From: RFXV01 sp038150465
Lineage (GTDB): Bacteria > Bacteroidota > Bacteroidia > Flavobacteriales > Schleiferiaceae
DNA length: 5,113 bases
Direction of reading: 5' to 3'
Assembly: GCA_038150465.1 (NCBI GenBank)
Contig: JAYOTP010000050.1
Location: 1-5,113 of the forward strand
Shown in pieces: positions 1 through 5,113 of this stretch. The notes below the pieces were generated by a model. It saw only the letters and a program-made list of their open reading frames with translations, was not told where the DNA came from and made no database searches. The position numbers were made by a program, and so were the translations under genes. Within the stretch, counting starts at the first letter, position 1. Every line of letters starts with the position of its first letter.

Positions 1-122
1 CTCGTCCTATCTTGCAGAAGATGATCCATCAACCATCCCGCACTGCATCGAGAAAAAGCAGCCCCTCAAATGGGCCTGTGCAATGGATCTGTTTCTCTGC
101 TCAAAAGAATACCGTGGCGCGG

Positions 123-2285
123 ATGCCCTTTTTCAAGCCGCTCTTCCTCTTCCTGGGCATTTTGCAGACTGTTCAGGTAAATGCACAGATCGACCATTGG
201 GAAAACCTGGTTCATGAAAGCGATAGCTGGCGATACTACATAGGCAACAGCGAACCGCCTGCCCAATGGAACAGCCCTTCATTCAATGACGCCAACTGGC
301 CATCCGGACCGGGAGGAATTGGCTACGGCGATGGAGACGACCAGACCACTATTGCCCATTGTGCCTCTCTGTACATGCGGCGATCTTTTTCTGCCTACGC
401 ACTGTCCGATATGGAGGCGCTGGTTTTCCATGCGGACTACGACGACGGATTCGTAGCCTACCTCAACGGCGTGGAGATCGCCCGGGCAAATGTGGATACA
501 ATCGATCCGCCCTTCGACCATTCTCCTACCCAATGGCGGGAAGCCAAGATGGTCCAAGGGGGCGACCCTGTGACCTATGTCGTGGATGAAGGCATTTGGA
601 AGAATCTGCTGCAATATGGACTGAATGTACTGGCCGTCCATACCCTGAACACCAACGGGGCCAGCAGCTCCGATATGAGCGCACGCTACTGGCTGCACTG
701 CGGAATGAAGACCGCTGCACAGACGCATCAAAGTCCTGCGGTCTGGTTCAATTACCAAAGCTTTGAAAGCCCTGTGGCGATCATGCGGATCAATACCTGG
801 GAAGAGGACATCGTGGACAGTCCGTCCATCCGCGGTGAAATGGAAATCGTTTGGAACGATTCGTCCGGACAACACGCTTCCTATGGGCCGGCCCAAGAAC
901 TGAAAACAAACATTTCGATCGAAAAGCGGGGTCGCTTTTCTCAATTCGTCTATCCTAAGAATGGCTACGCCATAGAGACCAAGGACCGCAAGTGGGAAGA
1001 CACGGACGTGTCGCCGCTCGGATTGGCAGAGGAAGAAGACTGGGTGCTTCACGGACCCTATGGCGACCGCTCGTTCATGCGCAATGTGTTGGCCATGCAT
1101 ATGGCCAATGAACAGGGGAACTATGCGTCCAGAACGCGTTATGTGGAGCTGTTTGTGAATGGCGATTATGAAGGACTGTATGTGCTGATGGAAAAGATCA
1201 AGCGCGGTCCGGATCGGGTGGACATTGCCAAGCTCAACCCGGACGAGATCTCAGGGGACGACCTGACCGGAGGATACATTTTCAAAACGGACTGGGAACC
1301 CGTGGACTGGCGGTCCAGCTTCAGTATGCTCTGGGACACCACGCTGATCCCCTACACCTACACCTATCCCAAGCGGAAGAACATAGCAACGGAGCAGGAG
1401 CAGTACATCCAGGCCTATGTGGACGACTGGGAACACTCGATGCAAAACACCTCTGCTCCGTACAAGGGGAAGTACTGGTACGAATACCTGGACATGGCCT
1501 CATTTGTCGATTATTTCCTGATGATGGAAGTGAGCAAGGACATCGATGCGTACAGGGCAAGCGCCTACTACCACAAGAAAAAAGACAGTAATGGAGGCAA
1601 GATATATGCGGGGCCTGTCTGGGATTTCAACTTCGCTTTTGGCCTGGTGGATTATTGCCAGGGCTATCTGCCCGATGGATACATGGCCGATGGGAATTGG
1701 TGTTCCGCAACCAATCCGGCCTGGTGGGCAAACCTCAAAGCCACACCTCAGTTTGCCGATGCGGTGCACTGCAGATGGAAAGAATTGACCGCCTCCGTAT
1801 GGCATCGGGACAGCCTCATCGATTTCATCCACGCAAACCAGAACCTCCTTTCACCCATAGCCGGCCGCAACCATGCCCGCTGGCCTTTGATCGGTGGATA
1901 CAATCCCGCATCCGTCAAGTATGTGGCTTCAACCTACGGCGGAGATGTACAACTTTTAGAAGACTGGCTGATGAACAGAATGAATTGGCTCGACGCCAAC
2001 ATGATCGGAGCCCCCTGCAATCTCAGCACAGCGGATCGAAACACAGGTATTGCCCTGGAGATCTATCCCAATCCGAGTACCGGTGTATTCACGATAGAAA
2101 GTTCTGCCCCCATCCTCTATGCTTCCGTCTACTCGTCGAATGGAACGCAGGTTTGGACAGATCGATTCAGCAGCGGAAAGAACAAAGTCGTATTGGACCT
2201 GAGCGCCCTTCCCAATGGCTTGTATTCCTGCATTCTGGGCAGCAAACAGGGGCAGCAGACCAGGAAGATCCTGCTGGTTCATTGA
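123..2285 (+). CDS. Secreted CotH-kinase-family protein with T9SS type A sorting domain
   Basis: Predicted 720-residue exported protein. Residues 1-22 form a signal peptide (MPFFKPLFLFLGILQ, then VNA before Q). Residues about 25-195 resemble the galactose-binding-like beta-sandwich often placed before CotH domains: a GIGYGDGDD stretch, then DYDDGFVAYLNGVEIAR from D105. Residues about 216-630 are the CotH domain: RINTW near 222, KRGRFSQ at 268-274, SFMRN at 317-321, FVNGDYEGLYVLMEKIKRG at 344-362, GGYIFKTD at 383-390 and the hallmark VWDFNFAFG at 499-507. Residues 646-720 (EIYPNPSTGVF to KILLVH) are a T9SS type A sorting tail. Characterised CotH proteins are atypical kinases that phosphorylate spore-coat proteins; the substrate here is unknown, and surface location is inferred from the tail. 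The frame is open to the left edge and longer starts exist (TTG 12, ATG 21), but ATG 123 puts the signal peptide at the N terminus. No clear Shine-Dalgarno sequence precedes it. Family call firm, kinase activity inferred. Confidence 0.9.
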   Translation: MPFFKPLFLFLGILQTVQVNAQIDHWENLVHESDSWRYYIGNSEPPAQWNSPSFNDANWPSGPGGIGYGDGDDQTTIAHCASLYMRRSFSAYALSDMEALVFHADYDDGFVAYLNGVEIARANVDTIDPPFDHSPTQWREAKMVQGGDPVTYVVDEGIWKNLLQYGLNVLAVHTLNTNGASSSDMSARYWLHCGMKTAAQTHQSPAVWFNYQSFESPVAIMRINTWEEDIVDSPSIRGEMEIVWNDSSGQHASYGPAQELKTNISIEKRGRFSQFVYPKNGYAIETKDRKWEDTDVSPLGLAEEEDWVLHGPYGDRSFMRNVLAMHMANEQGNYASRTRYVELFVNGDYEGLYVLMEKIKRGPDRVDIAKLNPDEISGDDLTGGYIFKTDWEPVDWRSSFSMLWDTTLIPYTYTYPKRKNIATEQEQYIQAYVDDWEHSMQNTSAPYKGKYWYEYLDMASFVDYFLMMEVSKDIDAYRASAYYHKKKDSNGGKIYAGPVWDFNFAFGLVDYCQGYLPDGYMADGNWCSATNPAWWANLKATPQFADAVHCRWKELTASVWHRDSLIDFIHANQNLLSPIAGRNHARWPLIGGYNPASVKYVASTYGGDVQLLEDWLMNRMNWLDANMIGAPCNLSTADRNTGIALEIYPNPSTGVFTIESSAPILYASVYSSNGTQVWTDRFSSGKNKVVLDLSALPNGLYSCILGSKQGQQTRKILLVH

Positions 2286-2342
2286 CAAAGGACCTGCAAG
2301 TGCTGTGCTGCGAATATCCAGTGCCGTACAGGCTTCCTTAGA
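2286..2342. other. Convergent intergenic gap without visible terminator
   Basis: These 57 bases separate the stop codons of two convergent genes, the CotH protein on the plus strand and the tandem-module protein on the minus strand. I found only a short CCTG/CAGG pairing and no GC-rich stem followed by a T run in either direction. Termination here may be Rho-dependent, or transcripts may overlap at their 3' ends. The region codes for nothing I can support. Confidence 0.6.
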
Positions 2343-3602
2343 TCAATGCTTGACCAAGCGAACGACATCTTGTCCTCGCGAAGAATTGATCTTGGCGGTG
2401 TAGAGCCCTGCGGCATATGTTGTCGCATCGATCTCGAGCGAGCGCGCTCCCTTTCCTTCGATCACATCTACTACCCTTCCCTCCAAATTGATGATCTGTA
2501 CCTCGAAAATTTGACCATCGGACAAGCTTAGGGTCCAACGATCTGAGGCTGGGTTGGGATAGACCTCAATTGGCCCCAATTCCCCTAACTCGTCTGAACC
2601 CAGAGGCACGTTGGCAAACTTTATTTCATCGAAGAAAAAGGTCGAGGTCGCGGTGCCATCGCCCACGTTCGAACTGCCAGCGACAAAGTCAAACATCAAT
2701 GCCAAGCTCGGCATGTCCGTCGGCGCATTGGTAAAATCGAAGGTCAGCAACTCCCATTCCTCCGTTTTCGTCGTTTGCACGCTCCGCTCCTCTCCCCAGA
2801 ATGGCTTCTCCGCCTTCAAGGTGACATAAGTCCCAACAGGCGCCGAAGTCCACACTTTCATGGTGATCTGAGGGTGATTCGCAAAGTCAATGTTGTTCGC
2901 AAAAGTGATGACACTCCCACCATAAGGGGCACCCAGATAACGAACGATCTTCCCAACCATCGGGCTGTTGTTGGTCGCATCTAATTTTGAATTGGCGACG
3001 ACTTCCATGGTCGCACTTTCAAAACTGAAGAAATGACCGGTGTTGGTACCCGATTCAAATGTGATCGGCAATCCTGCTCTTTTCGGCAAAACAGTTCCAG
3101 GCACTTGCTGAATGTCGTCCACATAAAATGTGTTGCCACTTCCTGCCGTAAAGGGCTGTGGCATGATCACCAGGTCTGCGCTGCCCGATGGCAATGGGAT
3201 GCCGAAGTCAAAGGTGAGTGTATGCCAAGCGCCGCTCACTTCTGTAACGGCATCCACCTCGCTGGTGTACGGGTTTTCAAGCTTCACTTTGATGACCGTT
3301 CCTACGGGCTCAGTGGTATAGACCTTCATGGAAAGTACACTTGAAGAAGCCGTAGAAAAATTCAATGATGAAACGTTTGTGATCTTGCCTCCTGCCCATA
3401 GATCGCCTGCAGTGGTTTTGACAATTTCAGCCACTTTGGAGCTGCTGTTGCCAGTGGTACTTGGATTGTTGACGATAGTGAAAGTGGCGTTGTCGTAACC
3501 TAGCATGCCTGAGGTGGCAGATTCAAAATCAAATGGAAGGCTTTGAGACCAGGCTGCAGTTGAGCCCGCAATCAATAGGACAGACAGATAGTGTTTCATC
3601 AT
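2343..3602 (-). CDS. Secreted T9SS-sorted protein with two tandem carbohydrate-binding-like modules
   Basis: Predicted 419-residue exported protein. Residues 1-20 (MMKHYLSVLLIAGSTAAWSQ) are a signal peptide. Two related beta-sandwich modules follow, at about 22-167 and 178-330. Aligned landmarks are LPFDFES against LPITFES, SSKVAEIV against SPMVGKIV, MKVYTTEPVGT against MKVWTSAPVGT, WHTLTFDF against WELLTFDF, and FYVDDI against FFFDEI. Modules of this type accompany laminarinase-like GH16 enzymes and other secreted Bacteroidota proteins, so glycan or surface binding is the best guess. Residues about 345-419 (IEVYPNPASDRW to VRLVKH) are a T9SS type A sorting tail, which directs export across the outer membrane. 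I see no catalytic domain. The frame runs upstream to 3671, but ATG 3602 (or the adjacent ATG 3599) fits the signal peptide and follows an A-rich AAATCACACATCA. It is convergent with the CotH gene and divergent from the membrane protein gene, so probably transcribed alone. Module type fairly sure, ligand unknown. Confidence 0.88.
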   Translation of the reverse strand: MMKHYLSVLLIAGSTAAWSQSLPFDFESATSGMLGYDNATFTIVNNPSTTGNSSSKVAEIVKTTAGDLWAGGKITNVSSLNFSTASSSVLSMKVYTTEPVGTVIKVKLENPYTSEVDAVTEVSGAWHTLTFDFGIPLPSGSADLVIMPQPFTAGSGNTFYVDDIQQVPGTVLPKRAGLPITFESGTNTGHFFSFESATMEVVANSKLDATNNSPMVGKIVRYLGAPYGGSVITFANNIDFANHPQITMKVWTSAPVGTYVTLKAEKPFWGEERSVQTTKTEEWELLTFDFTNAPTDMPSLALMFDFVAGSSNVGDGTATSTFFFDEIKFANVPLGSDELGELGPIEVYPNPASDRWTLSLSDGQIFEVQIINLEGRVVDVIEGKGARSLEIDATTYAAGLYTAKINSSRGQDVVRLVKH

Positions 3603-3690
3603 TGATGTGTGATTTAATGGTTCAAGCCTGATCATGATCTGCTCAAGGCACCAAAACCCTAAAGTAGTCATTTGCGAAGTGCCTTCCTTT

Positions 3691-3724
3691 CAAGAATAGG
3701 GTATGGGAGAGATCTATCATGCAA
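3691..3724 (-). promoter_or_regulatory. Candidate promoter for the tandem-module gene
   Basis: On the minus strand a TTG (3724-3722) is followed after 23 bases by TATTCTTG (3698-3691), one mismatch from the Bacteroidota -7 consensus TAnnTTTG. Transcription would start near 3684 and give a leader of about 80 bases before ATG 3602. The spacing is at the long end of the usual range and the motif is short, so chance is a real alternative. Confidence 0.25.
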
Positions 3725-3776
3725 CGTATTTATATCGAGTACGCTGGAGCGCGCAAAAAAGGGACAGTAAGTCACA

Positions 3777-3784
3777 TAAATTTG
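3777..3784 (+). promoter_or_regulatory. Exact match to Bacteroidota -7 element, upstream of the membrane protein gene
   Basis: TAAATTTG fits TAnnTTTG exactly on the strand of the membrane protein gene, about 155 bases before its ATG. No TTG lies 19-23 bases upstream, so the -33 half is missing. If used, the leader would run through the hairpin at 3805-3826, which lacks a T run in this direction and would not be expected to stop transcription. Confidence 0.2.
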
Positions 3785-3800
3785 ATATTTAGTGGCCAAC

Positions 3801-3826
3801 AAAAAAGCCGACATTTCTGCCGGCTT
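3801..3826 (-). terminator. Intrinsic terminator on the minus strand with no obvious upstream gene
   Basis: Read on the minus strand, AAGCCG (3826-3821) pairs with CGGCTT (3810-3805). The stem can extend past one mismatch to a CA/TG pair closing a four-base loop, and it is followed directly by a run of six T (3806-3801). This is a typical Rho-independent terminator shape. On the plus strand the hairpin is followed by GTCTAAG, so it looks one-directional. The minus strand immediately upstream carries no gene: the membrane protein gene lies on the other strand, and the tRNA has its own terminator. Confidence 0.65.
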
Positions 3827-3884
3827 GTCTAAGATGGCTCCCCTATTATTCAAAGTTGCAGCACTAGATCATTTTGATTGTGGG
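3801..3884 (-). ncRNA. Candidate small RNA or leader ending in the orphan terminator
   Basis: On the minus strand a weak promoter match (TAGGTTTC at 3895-3888, one mismatch from TAnnTTTG, with a TTG at 3923-3921, spacing 25) lies just upstream of a nested inverted repeat. The outer arms are 3838-3842 and 3882-3886 (CTCCC/GGGAG); the inner arms are 3850-3854 and 3873-3877 (TCAAA/TTTGA). The intrinsic terminator at 3826-3801 follows. Together they outline a transcript of about 80 bases with a 5' hairpin and a 3' terminator. The stems are only five pairs each and the promoter spacing is long, so this is a hypothesis. It could instead be an attenuator in a long leader of the tandem-module gene. 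Confidence 0.2.
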
Positions 3885-3939
3885 AGAGAAACCTATTCAA
3901 TGAGGTTATCTTGCTAAAATCAATCCATCACTCCACCCG

Positions 3940-5016
3940 ATGAATTCAAGGATAATTGGCATAGACGTAGCTAGAGCCTTGGCAGTTATCGGCATGATCA
4001 TAGTAAATTTTAAAGTGGTGCTTGGTGATGCAGGAGATGGTTGGCTCAAGTTATTCGCTGGTGTTTTTGAAGGTAAAGCGTCAGCCACATTCGTTGTGCT
4101 CGCAGGAGTAGGAATTGCCCTGGGCACAAACTCTGCCTTAAGACACAATGATCTGAGCAAATTGAAGGCAGCTCAAATAAAAATTGCCAAACGGGCTTTA
4201 TTTCTATTTGTCGTGGGCCTTTCTTATTTGTCTATTTGGCCAGCCGATATACTTCATTTTTATGGGGTTTATATGCTCTTCCCTCTTTTTTTGATACGGA
4301 GCAATACGCGGCAGATCTTGACGTGGGCCGGAGCAGGGATACTCACCTATCCACTTCTACTTTATTGGTTTGACTATGAGGCCGGGTGGAATTTTGACAC
4401 CTTGGAGTATCTCGAATTTTGGGAATTCCGTGGATTTCTTCGGAATCTGTTCATCAACGGATTTCATCCTGTGCTGCCATGGGTGTCGTTCATGCTTGTT
4501 GGATTTTGGTACGGCAAGCAAGATTTAAGTAATGATCGGTTTTTGAAGAAATCGATCTGGGTCAGTACACTGGTATTCGTAGTCATTCAATTTTTTTCCT
4601 ATTTCGCCATACGTATTCTTTCAAATGGCAATGAAGAAATGCTGTCCGATTTGTCAGCCATTATCGGTACTGATCCCATGCCGCCTCTACCGGTTTATAT
4701 GTTTAACGGTATAGCAATTGCCATTCTAGTGATCTCATTATGTATACTGCTCGGAAAGAGATATGCATCTAACAAGGTAGTTAGTGCTTTAAATAACACA
4801 GGTCAATTGGCCTTGACCTTTTACGTTGCCCATGTCGTACTTGGAATGGGCATTATTGATGGAATAAACCATTTCAAAATGGGCACTTACAGTATTGGTT
4901 TTTCCGTTGGCTATGCTTTACTATTTAGTCTGATATGTATTGTATTCGCCAACCTCTGGTTGAAACATAAAACGCATGGTCCGTTGGAATGGATCATGAA
5001 AATGATCATCAAATAA
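3940..5016 (+). CDS. DUF418 / HGSNAT-like integral membrane protein, putative acyltransferase
   Basis: Predicted 358-residue inner-membrane protein with about ten hydrophobic helices, near residues 6-28, 48-64, 85-100, 106-120, 126-144, 178-192, 206-226, 251-272, 287-307 and 319-341. Family landmarks are the N-terminal RIIGIDVARALAVIGM (4-19), FEGKASATFVVLAGVGIAL (43-61), ADILHFYGVYML (102-113), HPVLPWVSFMLVGFWYG (176-192) and the C-terminal GPLEW (347-351). The first and fourth recall the heparan-alpha-glucosaminide N-acetyltransferase-like (DUF1624) group, the rest the DUF418/YeiB group; the two are related in layout. The human relative transfers acetyl groups across a membrane to a sugar amine, but most bacterial members are uncharacterised, so substrate and activity are unknown. 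ATG 3940 is chosen because the conserved N-terminal motif begins at once; no strong Shine-Dalgarno sequence is seen. Sampled lines are about 35-37% GC, against about 45-65% in the CotH gene. It appears to be a single-gene unit closed by the hairpin right after its stop. Confidence 0.85.
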   Translation: MNSRIIGIDVARALAVIGMIIVNFKVVLGDAGDGWLKLFAGVFEGKASATFVVLAGVGIALGTNSALRHNDLSKLKAAQIKIAKRALFLFVVGLSYLSIWPADILHFYGVYMLFPLFLIRSNTRQILTWAGAGILTYPLLLYWFDYEAGWNFDTLEYLEFWEFRGFLRNLFINGFHPVLPWVSFMLVGFWYGKQDLSNDRFLKKSIWVSTLVFVVIQFFSYFAIRILSNGNEEMLSDLSAIIGTDPMPPLPVYMFNGIAIAILVISLCILLGKRYASNKVVSALNNTGQLALTFYVAHVVLGMGIIDGINHFKMGTYSIGFSVGYALLFSLICIVFANLWLKHKTHGPLEWIMKMIIK

Positions 5017-5049
5017 AAAACCGCTATACCACAACGGTATAACGGTTTT
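5017..5049. terminator. Bidirectional intrinsic terminator between membrane protein gene and tRNA-Asn
   Basis: AAAACCG (5017-5023) pairs with CGGTTTT (5043-5049), and TATACC (5025-5030) with GGTATA (5036-5041), with a single C-A mismatch between them and the five-base loop ACAAC. The left arm begins immediately after the TAA stop of the membrane protein gene. On the plus strand the stem ends in TTTT; on the minus strand it ends in a run of six T. It can therefore stop both the membrane protein transcript and the convergent tRNA transcript. Confidence 0.85.
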
Positions 5050-5062
5050 GTCATTTTACTTG

Positions 5063-5113
5063 CTCCCCCTCTTGGGCTCGAACCAAGGACCCTCTGATTA
5101 ACAGTCAGATGCT
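5063..5113 (-). tRNA. tRNA-Asn (anticodon GTT), 3' part, cut by the window edge
   Basis: The minus strand shows the 3' two thirds of a tRNA. The anticodon stem TCTGA/TCAGA (5109-5105 and 5097-5093) encloses the loop CTGTTAA with anticodon GTT at 5102-5100. A five-base variable loop GGGTC (5092-5088) follows, then a T arm with stem CTTGG/CCAAG and loop TTCGAGC (5087-5071), then the 3' acceptor strand AGGGGGA (5070-5064) and discriminator G at 5063. CCA is not encoded, since CAA follows. The D arm and 5' acceptor strand lie beyond the right edge. A terminator follows 14 bases downstream. Confidence 0.95.

Larger units (their letters stand above)
3603..3939. other. Divergent intergenic region with promoters and a minus-strand terminator
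   Basis: This 337-bp gap lies between two divergently transcribed genes and must carry a promoter for each. It is AT-rich. It contains a minus-strand intrinsic terminator (3801-3826), a nested inverted repeat at 3838-3886 and several partial matches to the Bacteroidota -7 element TAnnTTTG, listed separately. A minus-strand frame of 61 codons across 3668-3853 needs a TTG start, matches no family I know and spans the terminator, so I do not call it a gene. Confidence 0.6.

Noticed and set aside
279..1100. Long minus-strand open frame (273 codons) opposite the CotH gene
   Set aside because: It lies opposite a strongly conserved domain, and its translation is rich in His, Arg and Pro without any recognisable fold, as expected of an antisense shadow in GC-rich coding DNA.
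1655..2341. Plus-strand frame of 228 codons overlapping the CotH gene end
   Set aside because: It is out of frame with the CotH C terminus and sorting tail, has low-complexity Arg/Gln/Ser content, and shows no domain. The correct frame here is intact, so no frameshift is implied.
2286..2342. Possible shared terminator between the convergent genes
   Set aside because: Only a four-base CCTG/CAGG pairing can be drawn, and no T run follows on either strand.
3777..3784. TAAATTTG as a confident promoter of the membrane protein gene
   Set aside because: It matches the -7 consensus but lacks a -33 TTG at proper spacing and lies about 155 bases from the start codon; kept only as a low-confidence site.
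3668..3853. Minus-strand frame of 61 codons in the divergent gap
   Set aside because: It needs a TTG start, resembles no family I know, has no signal peptide or ribosome binding site, and reads straight through the terminator hairpin.

Overview
The window looks like a piece of a Bacteroidota chromosome. Two predicted secreted proteins end in type A sorting domains of the type IX secretion system (T9SS), which is essentially confined to that phylum. Clear Shine-Dalgarno sequences are absent before the starts, and the partial tRNA-Asn has no encoded CCA; both are common in the phylum. I cannot name a genus.

Layout, left to right. (1) 123-2285 (+): a large exported protein with a signal peptide, an N-terminal beta-sandwich module, a CotH-type kinase domain and a T9SS sorting tail. 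Its frame stays open to the left edge, but the signal peptide points to a start at 123. (2) A 57-bp convergent gap without a recognisable terminator. (3) 2343-3602 (-): a second T9SS cargo protein made of two tandem carbohydrate-binding-like modules plus a sorting tail, with no catalytic domain. (4) A 337-bp divergent intergenic region, 3603-3939. It holds a well-formed minus-strand intrinsic terminator with no gene feeding it, a possible structured element just upstream of that terminator, and weak Bacteroidota-type promoter matches. (5) 3940-5016 (+): an integral membrane protein of about ten helices from the DUF418 / heparan-alpha-glucosaminide N-acetyltransferase-like group. (6) A bidirectional terminator hairpin at 5017-5049, then the 3' two thirds of a tRNA-Asn(GTT) on the minus strand, running off the right edge.

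The two T9SS proteins are convergent, so they are separate transcription units and not an operon. They share only a predicted destination, the cell surface or medium. The membrane protein is visibly more AT-rich than gene 1 and sits beside a tRNA gene; this is compatible with, but does not prove, a separate origin. The least explained spot is 3801-3923, where a terminator, a nested inverted repeat and a weak promoter line up on the minus strand as a candidate small RNA or leader. No defence system, mobile element, CRISPR array or clearly new multi-gene system is visible.
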